A stretch of DNA of 64,000 bases, from contig OZ037845.1 of assembly GCA_964035575.1 (NCBI GenBank), positions 868,001 through 932,000 on the forward strand, given 5' to 3'. The translations under genes were made by a program, and so were the position numbers. Numbering within the stretch: the first letter of the stretch is position 1; every line of letters starts with the position of its first letter. The stretch is from Rhynchopus sp. YZ270_cl-10 (lineage: Eukaryota; Euglenozoa; Diplonemea; Diplonemida; Diplonemidae). Of the stretch, positions 1 to 12,126 are shown piece after piece. The notes under the pieces were generated by a model, which saw nothing but the letters and a program-made list of their open reading frames with translations, was not told the DNA's origin and did not search any database.

Positions 1-1907
1 ATAGGTCACCACACCACACATTCTGCAAATGTACAATAAGAAAGAAGTCGACACCATGCAAAAAATGCAGCTGAAGCAAAACAAAAAAATGGAAAAAAAA
101 AGAGGGGAAAAAAAAAAAAACAGAGAAGTTGCCGACTTCCAAAGCCAGCTTTTTCCCCGTACCACACAACGGTGAAGTAAAACCATAAGTCAGGTCATTT
201 ACTTCACGCCGTGCACCAGAGATGAACCTCTTCTCTCCCCCAATAACACCTCCTTTTTTTGGACCATCTGTTGGTAGTGAAGCTCCCATGCAGACTCCGC
301 TGTCACATTATTTTTTCTCTTCCAACCTGCCAACCGGACAACACAAAGCATACAACAACCTCCTATAGCACAACAAAAAGAAGAAAAAAAACCCTCTGAC
401 TTGACAGTACAAAGCCCGCTCATGGCATTGTACCTAGGTGGACCCCCCAACCATGCAGTCAAAACGAATTTCATAAAACAAAACAAAAAAATCTTGGAAG
501 TGCTTGGGCAATGTTCCTAAAGAAAGACCTACAGTACCGTACCCACCCAGAGGTAACATCATTACTCCAAAAGACCCCTATTAGAGGGTCAGCGGCCTGG
601 TGCGATATCAGTTATCCGTGTATGGGTAGTGATAGGGTTCTATGGGACACACACATGCACCCAAATGAGAGGTGTAAGGAAAAAGTGGTGATTTGACACA
701 AAAAGAAAAAAGAAAAAAAGGTTGGAGCAAACGTCCTCTAAAGTGTAGTGTGGTAAGATGGTCCCCAGCCTCGTGGTTAACCCGTTTTTTCAACCAATAA
801 AAAAAAATGGAAATGAAATGCAAGACCTCCCTGCTGTGGTCACATTTTGAACAAGTGACCACATCTGCACATATTTTGCAAGATAAAAAGGTAGGGAAAA
901 AAAGAGAAGGGCCGGCGAACCTCGCTGAGCTACCTTCTGGAGAACAAAAAAAAAAAGGCAAGCTTTCATATAAATACTGCAAAAAGAAGAAAAAAACAAC
1001 AACATAACGGATAGTATGTACGCTGGTGTGGCAGGGCGCTCACGATATTTTTTAAAAAAGGATAAATTTCTTCATCATAAGAACAGAAATGATGAACAAC
1101 GAGAGACACAAAAAAACACCGCCAAGCGTAAGGCAGTATAGAGACTTTTTGTTCTTGCACCATTCAGTACAAAACAAAACCATAAAAAAATAAAGTAGAG
1201 TTGAAATACAAAACCCTCTCGTGACAGTGTACCTTGGTACATGACCAAGGTACACCAAAAATACTGACACACAAGCCCTGAGCGTAGCAATAGTTCTGGA
1301 CTTTTTCTCACATACTCTGGAACAGCTCACTACAGTGCTAAAAAAATGAAGAGCTTTTTTTACCAAAACAAAACAAAAAAAATGGAAAAAACTTGAGTTG
1401 AAAGAAAACTTGAGAGATTATATCCGAATTGAAAAAAAAAAACCCCGCCTATAAACACACCCAACGAAAAAAAAAGGTATTTTTTCTTTTAGATGAACCT
1501 AATCTTTGCTTAGGTCATCTTAATAAAACAGGGGGACAGGAAGCACAATGGCTTCTGCTCTATTTCCCCCCCCCCCCCCACCCAAAAACTCAACTTCTCC
1601 CCCCCACCACAATCTCCAAGAGGCCATTCCCCTTTCCCTTTCCCTCTCTCCCTATACCCTTTCAACCGTTCTCTATCGGCTTCTTTACCCTTTTTCCCCA
1701 TTGCTACGTTACCAGCTTATGTACCGGCAGTCACCTATCTGCAGGCTGTCTTATACCAACAATCACATCAATACATCTGATTTTTGCCTGAAATTTGGTG
1801 GAGTTTGGTTGATATTTAAACCCCACCAAACCCCACAAAAAAATCATGCAAAATCAGGTGGTCAATAAACGATATATTGTCGGTGGGGGGTGATTTTTCA
1901 TTTAATT
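1..1907. other. Intergenic region, no supported gene
   Basis: This stretch is rich in A-runs and C/T-runs (a long C-run near 1567-1580). The open frames are short and look like chance. It holds a perfect 12-bp hairpin at 1227-1255 that overlaps a short repeat (1201-1234) also found at 29170, 50340 and 58746, and a degenerate copy of the TAAGATGATC hairpin family at 751-783. Confidence 0.6.
1201..1255. repeat. Hairpin repeat family 2, copy with extended hairpin
   Basis: The plus strand reads TTGAAATACA, then ACCCTCTCGTGACAGTGTAC. It runs into a perfect hairpin with arms GTGTACCTTGGT and ACCAAGGTACAC around a 5-nt loop. The first part recurs at 29170-29200, 50340-50374 and 58746-58783. Its function is unknown. 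Confidence 0.6.
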
Positions 1908-3539
1908 TTATGCTATCATAGCCCCGGTTGTTCGCTTAATTCGTTTTGCGAGGAGATCTGCGCATTTTAGTGCGGTTTTTTTGTGAGTGGAGTGTGCCAC
2001 ACTTGTACGATCTGCTGCGACAATGCGCATCATCTTCATTGCGTAGACGTACATAGTACCTGCAAGGGTGTCGTTGTGCATGATCTCCTCTACGCTTGCA
2101 CGAAGGGACACTTCCTTTGCGTGCTGGAAGATTATCAGCTCCGCCGCATCCACCCGCTCGTCATAGAAACAGTCCAAATCGTGCGAGCTATTCAACAGCT
2201 CCCCTACCCCCTTCATCGCAACGTTGAACAAACTCATCAGACGCTCCCTCGCGGTCTTCCAATCCTCCAAGCTTATGACCTCTAACAGAATCGGCTTATC
2301 CGAATGCAGTGCATTCCACGCAGCAGAACACAAATCCGCGGTCTTATTATACAACGAAATCATTACCCCAGGCACGGAGGCTTGGGTAACACAAAGGGCC
2401 GTCCCTTCCACTGTAGACGAGGTAACCGAAGAGTTTGAAACCGTATTGCTGCAAAATGAGGTATTATTACTCGGAACCATCCTACTCGCAATGTCTGAAA
2501 TCGCGTTCGCTGCGCTCAGACGTTCCATTAAGGTATCCCACGACTCTGAAGCCTCCTTCACAGAGAGGTGGTGTACGTGAACGGAGCTGGTGATAATTGA
2601 AATGACGCCCGCAACTGCCGCGTACTGCACGCTTCTACTATGTCTGCTGGCAAGGCAACCTAACACCCAAGGGTCATTAAAGAACCCTGCAGAGTCTACA
2701 CGTCTGTTGGGGTCTGGTTGGAGTAATTTATCGAGAAGGTGTTTGAGGTTGGCTCCGTGCGCTTCTTCGTGTTCGGGGGCAAGACGGAGGGGTTTGCGTT
2801 TGCTTGCTCGCATCTTCTGCAACAACTCTACTTGAGTGAAAGCAGGATACGGCGGCTCGCCCTTCAGCATTTGATACAAAATGATTCCTGAAGAGAAGAG
2901 GTCCACCTTCGCACCGTAGCCACGTTGGGTAGAGCCGAGCGCTGCTTCCAACACTTCGGGTGCCATGTACAGAGGCGACCCTGCGATGGTCTTCGCCATA
3001 TCATCCACAGCGCCGAGATACCTCGCAAAGCCGAAGTCCGCAATCTTAAGAATGGCCAGATGCGGGTCGGTGTTGGAGAGAAGGAGGTTGTGTGGCTTCA
3101 GGTCTCTGTGGATGATGTTGAGGCGGTGGAGCTCCTGCATGCCGCAGCAGAGATCTCCATAGAGACGCTGCACCAATTCAACAGGCATAGGCTGGCCACG
3201 TACCATGGCACGGTCGAGATCCCTGCCTTGCAGGTGTTCTAGCATTAGAAGCTGGTATTTTCCGTTCTGCAGTTGGTCGTAGAGCTGTACAATGTTCGGG
3301 TGGTTTACCTTGGCAAGAATCTCGGTCTCAGCCCGCAGCCGTTGCTGAAGCTCTTTTGAAAGGTTTCTCATGTTCGTCACCTTGACTGCCACCTTCATCC
3401 CCGTTTGCAAGTCCTGTCCTTGATACACCTTCCCATAGTTCCCTTCCCCCAGCTTCAACTTCAATACCTGCCAACGTTTGCCCACAATAGTCTTTTCATT
3501 CTCTGACTGGCTCGGTAGGGAAGGTGAAGGTGGATCCAT
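1908..3539 (-). CDS. ATG1/ULK-like serine/threonine protein kinase
   Basis: This single-exon gene encodes 543 residues. The kinase domain spans about residues 24-292 and all catalytic motifs are visible: glycine loop GEGNYGKV (31-38), ATP lysine K53 in VAVKV, catalytic loop HRDLKPHN (144-151), DFG (168-170) and APE (193-195). The sequence style, the HRDLKPHN loop and the placement of a long C-terminal half (about 250 residues, predicted mostly helical) resemble the ULK/ATG1 family that starts autophagy, whose C-terminus binds ATG13. No ATG13-binding motif can be pointed to, so another CAMK-like kinase remains possible. The start is the first ATG in frame; a pyrimidine-rich stretch ending TTTTAG directly precedes it on the coding strand, so a 5'UTR splice acceptor right at the ATG is possible. 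Kinase activity is near certain from the motifs; the autophagy role is inference. Confidence 0.85.
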   Translation of the reverse strand: MDPPSPSLPSQSENEKTIVGKRWQVLKLKLGEGNYGKVYQGQDLQTGMKVAVKVTNMRNLSKELQQRLRAETEILAKVNHPNIVQLYDQLQNGKYQLLMLEHLQGRDLDRAMVRGQPMPVELVQRLYGDLCCGMQELHRLNIIHRDLKPHNLLLSNTDPHLAILKIADFGFARYLGAVDDMAKTIAGSPLYMAPEVLEAALGSTQRGYGAKVDLFSSGIILYQMLKGEPPYPAFTQVELLQKMRASKRKPLRLAPEHEEAHGANLKHLLDKLLQPDPNRRVDSAGFFNDPWVLGCLASRHSRSVQYAAVAGVISIITSSVHVHHLSVKEASESWDTLMERLSAANAISDIASRMVPSNNTSFCSNTVSNSSVTSSTVEGTALCVTQASVPGVMISLYNKTADLCSAAWNALHSDKPILLEVISLEDWKTARERLMSLFNVAMKGVGELLNSSHDLDCFYDERVDAAELIIFQHAKEVSLRASVEEIMHNDTLAGTMYVYAMKMMRIVAADRTSVAHSTHKKTALKCADLLAKRIKRTTGAMIA

Positions 3540-4234
3540 CTAAAACGGAAATGAGAGTGGGAAGGGGGGAGGAGGAGGGGAGGGAGGGGGGAAAAGAGGA
3601 AATTATGTCACAGAAAAGAGGGGAATGTGGGTTATATGGTGTATGGTTGTGTTGTGTATTTGCTGTGGAAGGTTTTTACAGTTTATAAAATACGACATAG
3701 GATGGTGGGTTGGGTCTTGGAAAACCGTGTTACCATCCGAGAGGAAGGATCGAAGACACCGTGGAAGGTTGGGGGTGTGTGAAGAGTGGAGGTTACAAAC
3801 AGAAGGCTAATGGAGCGGGTGGGGGTAGGTGTCTTTTGATGTTGGTCTGCTAGATCTTTATTTGTGGGGGGGTTTTTTGAGTTTTTTTTTTTTTTAGGGC
3901 CGTTACAATGGGCACGAGGGGGGTTGTACCGAATGAGAACGAAAAAAGAAGGCCCCACAAGGGAGGCCCGTGGACAAAAAATAGGGTCGGGGGGAGGGAA
4001 ACAGGTGCCGAGGCTCGCTCCTCACCTCAGCGTGGATCGAATAGGAGTTGCGAAAATTGCTTTTCTTTTTAATCAAACGAACTTGACCAGAGTAGAGAAT
4101 TACAAACACAACAAAAGAGTGAAAAGAGAAAAAAACAACAACAAATCAAAGCAAAAGATGTGTGTGTGTGTGTGGCGTCTTGGTTCAGGTCTTGGTCTCA
4201 GTCACAGTCACACACACGGGAGTGCTGGGCGCAT
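3540..4234. other. Intergenic spacer between kinase and beta-tubulin
   Basis: This G/A-rich low-complexity sequence has no supported gene. It should hold the promoter and 5'UTR of the kinase and the 3'UTR of beta-tubulin. A short CA/GT-rich run lies just past the tubulin stop (about 4157-4215). Confidence 0.5.
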
Positions 4235-5599
<1,365 letters not shown>

Positions 5600-5680
5600 T
5601 TAAACTCTGTGTGGGGTGGCATGAGTGAGTGTGGTGTGTTGCGCATGTGAAATGCGAAGGGGTGAGAGCGCAAGACGTAA

Positions 5681-5771
5681 GTGTTTCAGACAAAGCGGTT
5701 GAAGTATGTGCTCATGGTCGAGACTCACATTGGTGCCAGCACTGACAATTAAAAGGTTTTCATCATGCTTT
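5681..5771 (-). ncRNA. Box C/D snoRNA B, copy 1 (upstream of beta-tubulin)
   Basis: On the minus strand it has a C box ATGATGA (complement at 5760-5766) and a D box CTGA (complement at 5686-5689) about 75 nt apart. The repeat (5681-5779) is almost identical to 37526-37624. The stretch next to the D box can pair with ACAAAGC, and a second stretch with AATTAAAA. In eukaryotic LSU rRNA these two words are adjacent (AATTAAAACAAAGC), so it may guide 2'-O-methylation of two neighbouring sites. The boxes are seen in the sequence; the rRNA match is from memory of the conserved rRNA. Confidence 0.65.
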
Positions 5772-5779
5772 CGTGTCAA

Positions 5780-6817
5780 TGTTCAGAAGAGAAAAAGGGA
5801 AAAAGGGAAGGGTGGTGAGGTGGTGACAAAGTAGCAAAAGGATGGGCAACACAGGGGATTTATTTTGGTTTTACTTTGTTTTCTTCTGCTGAGGATGTGG
5901 TCCTGACAAAACCTGTTGTGAGGCTTTACTTTTATTTCAGGCCCGCCTTTCCCTCTTTTTGCAAAGTGCAAACAAGGGAAAAGGAGAGAGTACACACAAA
6001 AAAAAGAACCCCTCAAGACAGAGAGAAGGTCGTGCAGAACATCACACACACACAGAGCAACGGCAAACTTGGTGCGCATTGTCGGTGCATGTGTGTTTGC
6101 ACGTGGGGGCGGGGGAGGAAAAGGAAAAGGAAAATGAAAATGAAAGGGAAAAGGAAAAGAAAAACAATGAAAAAATTGAAATTGAAATTGAAATTGAAAA
6201 AACAGCAGTGTGACACTGCGCCCAAAACACACATTCCGCACCGTACAGGCACAGCTTCCCCTCTCTGTCTCTGTCCCCCGCACGATCAAGTCAACGTTCC
6301 AGTCCACACCTTGCAGGTGTGGCAGTGAAGTTGCGCGCAGGGGATGATAGTTTTAAGGATGGAAGCACCGCAGACGAGGTGGTGTCTGCAGGGAAAGGGT
6401 CCTGGACAAACATGACAAAAGAAGGACACAAAAAGGGGACACAACAATGCGAACATGGAAAATAGAAAAAGTGACATAACCGAAAAATGTGCGTTTCAAA
6501 ACAACAACGTGGCCCTCAAAAAGAGGGAAATCGTCAGGTGAAAAAAAAGCAGATGCAAAGTTGTTACTGCGAATGAGGAAGACGCAAGACAGGAGAAGAA
6601 GGATCTCATGTGTGCTGGCAGCCTCGCTTTGTCACATCCACAAAAAAGCAACTGCTAATATAAAAGCCCGAAAAAAACGAGACCACGTTGTAAAAACGAC
6701 ACGATGCGAATATTTTAAAGTAGAGAAAAGAGAAAAGAGAAAACTTGAAAAACTAGCATATGATCCCACCTGCAAAGAAAAAGTGCAGCCAAGAAAACAT
6801 TTGTAAGCTGAGCACTG
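5780..6817. other. Intergenic region between cysteine-rich gene and snoRNA B1
   Basis: No gene is supported. Short imprecise tandem repeats occur at about 6118-6165 (GAAAATG/GGAAAA type) and 6174-6200 (ATTGAA repeated), giving meaningless long frames. Confidence 0.55.
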
Positions 6818-6905
6818 TCACAGTCACTGTCACAGTCACAGTCACAGTCACAGTCACAGTCACAGTCACAGTCACAGTCACAGTCACAGTCACAGTCACA
6901 GCCAC
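6818..6905. repeat. (CACAGT)n microsatellite
   Basis: About fourteen near-perfect 6-bp units run up to the stop codon of the cysteine-rich gene, so the array would be transcribed as the start of its 3'UTR. Confidence 0.9.
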
Positions 6906-6907
6906 AC

Positions 6908-8647
6908 TCAGATGCACTGTCCACGGCCCTCGCTGTCCAGCATGCAGCGCTTCTGGTCACCGCAGTCCATGAGCACACACTGGTTGAACACACAGCAGCT
7001 GGCGCCGTCAGATCCCGCAACGCACACGTGGTCACGCGCAGTGCAGCCGGTGGAGGCTGTGCACGACGCCTTGTCTCCGCACATGGCCTGCTTCCTGCAG
7101 ATCACGTCCTCGCAGCAGCCATCCTGCTTCTGGTCAGTCACCTCCACACAGGCGCTGGTGCTTCCCGTGAGCAGTGCCAGCAGCATGTCGATTCTGCAGA
7201 TGAGTGCGTCTGTGCCCTCAACAGCGCCGTAGCCGGCAGGGCAGGAAAGCGGGGCGGGGCAGCAGGGCTCCTCGTCACGCACGCAGCACTTCTGGCACCT
7301 TGGGCCCTGGCAGGTAGGGTCAACGGTGCAGGTGTAGCCAGGCTTGCAGGCGTCAAAGCCTGTGCCACAGGTGGGGCCCTGTGCGGAGCAGAAGGAGGGG
7401 GTCGGCGGGGTCGGGGGGGTCTCCTTCACACAGGTTCCGGGTGCGTCGCACGTCGGCTCCGAGCACTGGCAGGTGAGTCCCGAAGCGCACCTGTTGTAGA
7501 AGCAGGGCAGGGTGAAGCCGCCACAACCCGCACCCTCAGGCTGGTAGTCAACACATTCCTTTGTTGTGAGGCATGCGAACCGGTCGGGCGAAGAGGTGTC
7601 GCGTGTGGCGCGGCAGAACTGCGTGCTCGGGCAGTCTGCGTTCGTGTCGCACCCGCTCACAACAGTAGGGGCCGGAGGGGCGGTCTCCTTCACACAGGTT
7701 CCGGGTGCGTCGCACGTCGGCTCCGAGCACTGGCAGGTGAGCCCCGAAGCACACCTGTTGTAGAAGCAGGGCAGGGTGTAGCCGCCACAACCCGCACCCT
7801 CAGGCTGGTAGTCAACACATTCCTTCGTTGTGAGGCACGCAAAAAGGTCGGGCGAGGAGGTGTCACGTGTGGCGCGGCAGAACTGCGTGCTCGGGCAGTC
7901 GGCGTTCGTGTCGCAGCCGTTCACAACAGTAGGGGCCGGAGGGGCGGTCTCCTTCACACAGGTTCCGGGTGCGTCGCACGTCGGCTCCGAGCACTGGCAG
8001 GTGAGCCCCGAAGCACACCTGTTGTAGAAGCAGGGCAGGGTGAAGCCGCCACAACCCGCACCCTCAGGCTGGTAGTCAACACATTCCTTTGTTGTGAGGC
8101 ATGCGAACCGGTCGGGCGAGGAGGTGTCACGTGTGGCGCGGCAGAACTGTGTTTTCGGGCAGTCGGCGTTCGTGTCGCACCCCTGCACAACAGTAGGGGC
8201 CGGAGGGGCGGTCTCCTTCACACAGGTTCCGGGTGCGTCGCACATCGGCTCCGAACACTGGCAGGTGAGCCCCGAAGCGCACCTGTTGTAGAAGCAGGGC
8301 AGGGTGAAGCCGCCACAGCCCGCACCATCAGGCTGGTAGTCAACACATTCCTTTGTTGTGAGGCACGCAAAAAGGTCGGGCGAGGAGGTGTCGCGAGTGG
8401 CGCGGCAGAACTGTGTTTTCGGGCAGTCGGCGTTCGTGTCGCACCCCTGCACAATCTGCCTGCACGTGATGGTGGTGCAGCACGCAGACGCTGTCGTGCA
8501 CGTACCGCTCTGCAGTCCCTCTGGTGTGCACGGTGTCGCCGTCTCCACAAACCCAAGCGGGCAGGTGGGGTGCTGCAGGCAGCAGTTCACGTCTGCAGAC
8601 GCGACAGACGCGAGCAGTGCTGACACGGTGATTGCGAGCACCTTCAT
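6908..8647 (-). CDS. Secreted cysteine-rich protein with four tandem modules
   Basis: This is a 579-residue single-exon gene. Residues 1-18 form a signal peptide ([18 protein letters not shown]), so the protein should enter the secretory pathway. Four copies of an 88-residue module follow at about 68-155, 156-243, 244-331 and 332-419. Each starts GCDTNADCP and contains [14 protein letters not shown], then CQCSEP and [10 protein letters not shown], with about 14 cysteines and a proline-rich linker (PPAPTVV). The modules are nearly identical in DNA as well, with a 264-bp period, so they were recently copied or are kept alike by conversion. The C-terminal 160 residues are cysteine-rich but not repeated. 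No transmembrane or GPI-like tail is evident, which argues for a soluble extracellular or vacuolar protein. The spacing recalls IGFBP- or EB-like modules, but I cannot assign a family. Confidence 0.88.
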   Translation of the reverse strand: MKVLAITVSALLASVASADVNCCLQHPTCPLGFVETATPCTPEGLQSGTCTTASACCTTITCRQIVQGCDTNADCPKTQFCRATRDTSSPDLFACLTTKECVDYQPDGAGCGGFTLPCFYNRCASGLTCQCSEPMCDAPGTCVKETAPPAPTVVQGCDTNADCPKTQFCRATRDTSSPDRFACLTTKECVDYQPEGAGCGGFTLPCFYNRCASGLTCQCSEPTCDAPGTCVKETAPPAPTVVNGCDTNADCPSTQFCRATRDTSSPDLFACLTTKECVDYQPEGAGCGGYTLPCFYNRCASGLTCQCSEPTCDAPGTCVKETAPPAPTVVSGCDTNADCPSTQFCRATRDTSSPDRFACLTTKECVDYQPEGAGCGGFTLPCFYNRCASGLTCQCSEPTCDAPGTCVKETPPTPPTPSFCSAQGPTCGTGFDACKPGYTCTVDPTCQGPRCQKCCVRDEEPCCPAPLSCPAGYGAVEGTDALICRIDMLLALLTGSTSACVEVTDQKQDGCCEDVICRKQAMCGDKASCTASTGCTARDHVCVAGSDGASCCVFNQCVLMDCGDQKRCMLDSEGRGQCI

Positions 8648-9251
8648 CTTCGAACGGTGCTGTTTGTTTGTGTTGTGTGCAAAGTTCCTGTCGGAATGTG
8701 GTGTGGTGTGCGAGGGGATTGCTTTGGGGTACTGAGGTAAGCGGAGGTGGGAGAGAGCTTGGCAAAGTGTAAAAAAGTGGGGAAGGAAGGGAACTTTGGG
8801 GTGCGTGTGGGGCTGGTGAGTACTGTTACATATTTATTACGTCCTTCTGGACACAAAGAGTGACCCACCCTCTTCTGTAGACTACCTACGCCTAAAAGAC
8901 GCCGCGACTCGGACACCGATGCGAGGGTGTCCTTGATCACCATGGTGAGAGGGTTGGTGGAAAAGATCTTTCAAAAGACACCATTACTACTTTCGGGGGG
9001 GAGAGTGTGACCGCAAAACCAAAACAATTAGCGGGCCCGTAAGGGGTTGATATACACACAGGGAAACAGTTAAAAACACTGTGACCCGACTATGAATAAC
9101 TAAATGTTTGGACACTTTCTAATTTTTTTTTCTTCCACTTTATTGCGCGGACCTCGGAAACGCAGTTAAGCGCATTTTCGACTTCCGGAAAAATACCAAC
9201 ACTGGACTCAAAAACCAAATTACCACATTTCGTGACTGCTACTGATGTGTA
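8648..9251. other. Intergenic region, nothing recognised
   Basis: This stretch should hold the promoter of the cysteine-rich gene. No RNA gene, repeat or long frame can be supported. Confidence 0.5.
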
Positions 9252-10787
9252 TCATTGAGAAAGCTGCGGAGGTCCTCCCGGATAACCCATCTTCTCCATA
9301 TTTTCAGTATGACGAACATGCAGGTACTGCACAAATGCTTTTGGGTCCTTGTGATGAATACTGAACTGAATTTCATGACTACCAATCTTATGGTAGTCCA
9401 ATACTATTACGAAACCCAATGCTAGACCAGGTGTCAGCAAATCGAACGGTTTTGAAAAAAGCTACAAGATACACTTCCTTTCTTGCACCACTCTGCGGAT
9501 CATGCTCATCGAACGTCTTGCGCATCCTCACATTAGAAGACACTTCTACACACCTGACCGTGAGTGATTCGGTCATGTCAGCGTTCGCATCCTTCGTGCA
9601 TGGATCTAGTGTGGACACTTCTCATTAGTATTTCAGTAGTTACGAGGTGTCAGAGCTCGCAGACAGGGGAAAAATCCCCCGGTAGAGTTATTTTTTGAAT
9701 GAATAAAACAAAGGAAGAGAGAAAATGAACCGCATGCTTGCCATGCCTGTCCCTGTCCCTGTCTGAGTCCCGACGCGTACGCTTGTCATGCCTGTCACGA
9801 CTGTCCCTGTCGCTGTCCCATGAGTCCTGACGCACACGCTTGCTACGCCTGTCATCACGTCCCCTAGGTGTACCTCGTCTGTTCGCTGGACTCTGAGTTG
9901 CACTAGGTGCAGACAAAGCTGTGCCGGTTTGGCCCTGTCCTTGCGGGGGTATCGTTGCCTCTACCCACTGCTTTATTCTTTCCGCATCGAGTGCAGGCTT
10001 GTTCAACATTTGTAGAGACGTCACCACCTCTCCTTCAGGTGTCTCCAGGCTCTGATTGATGACGCAGTGCTGGAAGTGGGAATGTACCCGTCTATGAGGT
10101 TTGCGTGATGGGTAACAATCGTCTCATGACGAGGCCCACCTATAACAGCGAACTGTGGCATTGTAGTATCACCTAGGACATGTAGAAAAGACATTATCTT
10201 CCTTTCAAACATAGCGCGATACTTCCACATTCTGGGTGGGTCCCTCGTTCTGAACGAATCCTTGCCGCACACTTCGCACGGAGTCCTCTCTACATCCTTC
10301 CACGCCGTAATATCACTTGCTCTCACACTAGCAGTACGATTTGCGTTAAATGCAGCGGGATATGTCCCCTGTATTTTCCCCATCTCTTTTTCCATCTCCA
10401 TCACCAACTTCTGCGCATTCACTTCAACCGTCCTCTACAGCGATGCAATCGTATTCTGCAGCGCTAACAACATTGCATCACGTACGTTCTCCTTCTCCTT
10501 CAGTTCGCCGATCCTGGTGACCAATCCCTTCGCTAATTCGTCCGTGCCAGAGTACCTATCAAGCTCAGCCACTTCCACGTCCACAGAGGTACTCGCAGGG
10601 AGCTCTCTCACCCTTCCACGAGATGGGCCTGCCTTCTTGCGAGCTCCTCTTCCAGATGCCCCTTCTCCTTCTGCACATTCCTTATGTCTTCTCCCAGTTG
10701 TGCGATAGTTGCTCGTTGCTGGGACAAGTCAACAGTCTCGGTCTTTACTGCAGGAGAGACATCAACGCGAAAATCCCTCTCAGACAT
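9252..10787 (-). pseudogene. Broken gene of unknown family
   Basis: Coding-like blocks follow one another on the minus strand but sit in different frames and are interrupted at several points. An N-terminal block (start near 10786) looks like a coiled coil. A middle block has a CEVCGKDSF motif that could be half of a zinc site. A later block is very rich in arginine and aspartate (RD/RS-like, about 9720-9860). A last piece at 9252-9618 has no visible motif. The blocks read as protein (biased composition, conserved-looking motifs), so this is most likely a decayed gene; unrecognised introns could explain one or two of the breaks but not all. I cannot name the family or say whether it is a host gene or part of a mobile element. 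Confidence 0.5.
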
Positions 10788-11140
10788 GCTTGAAGGGAAA
10801 TGGTGTTGTAGAACGGAACAAAACAAAACAAAATGAAACGAATAAAAATAAGAACAAAGAAACCAAACGTTGCAGGGGTTGGATATGCGGGTGGGTAGGG
10901 TGCAAACAAGGGGGTATATGAAGGGGTTGTGTTGTACTGTTTGTGGGATGATGAATAGATAGGGGGTTGTGGGTGGAGGGTGGAAAGAGTGGCCATGGTG
11001 GGGCATGGGCTTATGGCTATTTTCTCTTACGGTAAACACTGTAATTAATAAGCATCTGATTCATAAATTCCGAATTTATGAATCAATTAATTAATTTTTC
11101 CGGATTTTGCGGAATTCACAAAATAGAGTTCGGACTGTAT
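10788..11140. other. Intergenic region left of the duplicated cassette
   Basis: This A/G-rich sequence has no supported gene. The 22-bp near-palindrome ATTCATAAATTCCGAATTTATGAAT lies at about 11060-11086 and is described in pieces only because of its length. Confidence 0.45.
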
Positions 11141-11397
11141 AATACAGATGCACAAGACAGTGTCCTGCAGCTGTGGATAGAAAGCCGCTTGACAGACTGT
11201 TTTGGTACATCTCTGCATTTACATGAAGCAAACATTCATGTGCACATGAACAAAAGAAGAAGGACAAGAGAGCTGCCAACACGTGCAGTGCACATGTTCC
11301 AGCCAAAGTGTTTCTTGAAAAGTAAAGCAATAAAAGCAATAAAAGGTTAGGGTTGCCTGAAGCAGGTCAGACAGAACAGATGTGCCTCACATGCACC

Positions 11398-11883
11398 TCA
11401 GCATCGCGACACACGCCACTCGTCACGCAGACGCTTCACCTTCGTCTTCTCCCCCTTCGTAACACGTGGCACAGGCTTGTTCTGTGGGAGTGTCCGCAAC
11501 ACACCCTCACGCATCTGTCCACCCAACCCCACCCGCATCATCGGTCCACTCTGTGCCGGCTTCGCACACCCCGTCGCACGCTGCCGCCGTCTGCTGCTGT
11601 GTGTGTCCTGTGTCTCCACATCCCCAACACCAAGCGCCACACCTGCACCTGCACCTGCACTGCCAACACGCAACAGCTGCACGTGTCCTGCATCCTCAAG
11701 CACAGTCTCCGTCTCCCACGTGCACAGCCCCTCCGCACCACGCCACGCAACAAGGTAGCACCGCTCCCCGTCCCCGCGCCGTCCCTTCCGCAGCACCTGT
11801 CCGGGTGCAAACTCGTCCACGGGGTTCACCAGATCAGAGCATGCTGTCGTGTGTGCGTGTTCCTCACGTCTGGACAGAGACAT
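11398..11883 (-). CDS. Small chromodomain protein, copy 1
   Basis: This encodes 161 residues from the chosen start (MSLSRREEH). The same frame is open upstream to an ATG at 11970, but the chosen ATG follows a C/T-rich leader and lies 120 nt from the upstream snoRNA, the same distance as in copy 2. Residues 24-71 fit a chromodomain: EFAPGQVLRKG, then YLVAWRG, then CTWETETVLED. W47 and W56 are in the positions of the conserved tryptophans, and Y43 with F25 could complete a methyl-lysine cage. The rest is basic, with an RRRQR patch, and ends WRVSRC. It may bind methylated histone H3 tails in chromatin. Chromodomains also occur in retroelement integrases, but nothing else of such an element is present. 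Copy 2 differs at about four residues. Confidence 0.7.
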   Translation of the reverse strand: MSLSRREEHAHTTACSDLVNPVDEFAPGQVLRKGRRGDGERCYLVAWRGAEGLCTWETETVLEDAGHVQLLRVGSAGAGAGVALGVGDVETQDTHSSRRRQRATGCAKPAQSGPMMRVGLGGQMREGVLRTLPQNKPVPRVTKGEKTKVKRLRDEWRVSRC

Positions 11884-12002
11884 TTGGATGTGAGTGGAAA
11901 GGGAAAGGATAATAGTGTGTCTGTTGGTGTGGTGTGTTTGTGGGGTACGAGGTGTCGCTCCTTCCATCACATCAACAGCTCCTCAATCTAAATAGTATTC
12001 AT

Positions 12003-12126
12003 GTGTTTCGAGGCAGAAGAGAGATCAGAGGTGTCCTAAGGTATTGTAAAGCCTATTCGGGCATCGCTCGTGGAGCTCCGACTGGGGCGGCATATCAGTG
12101 GTTTTCATCACTTCCGAAACTGCAGT
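12003..12126 (-). ncRNA. Box C/D snoRNA A, copy 1 (upstream of chromodomain gene)
   Basis: On the minus strand there is a C box GTGATGA (complement at 12105-12111) and a D box CTGA (complement at 12025-12028). The guide directly upstream of the D box is CCTTAGGACACCT, complementary to AGGTGTCCTAAGG, a highly conserved word in domain V of eukaryotic LSU rRNA. A second stretch, GATATGCCGCCCCAG, pairs with CTGGGGCGGC(A)(T/C)ATC, which lies about 20-30 nt away in the same rRNA. Two antisense matches to one rRNA region make the call strong. The 124-bp repeat unit occurs five times in the window, always on this strand. This copy ends 120 nt before the chromodomain start codon. Confidence 0.88.

Noticed and set aside
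7028-8623. A 531-codon plus-strand frame with repeats
   Set aside because: It is antisense to the four cysteine modules; its repeats merely reflect theirs, and it lacks a signal peptide and any motif.
12003-12126. Repeat A considered as a SINE or MITE
   Set aside because: It has C and D boxes and two guides to LSU rRNA, no A/B boxes, no terminal repeats and no target duplication; a snoRNA gene explains it better.
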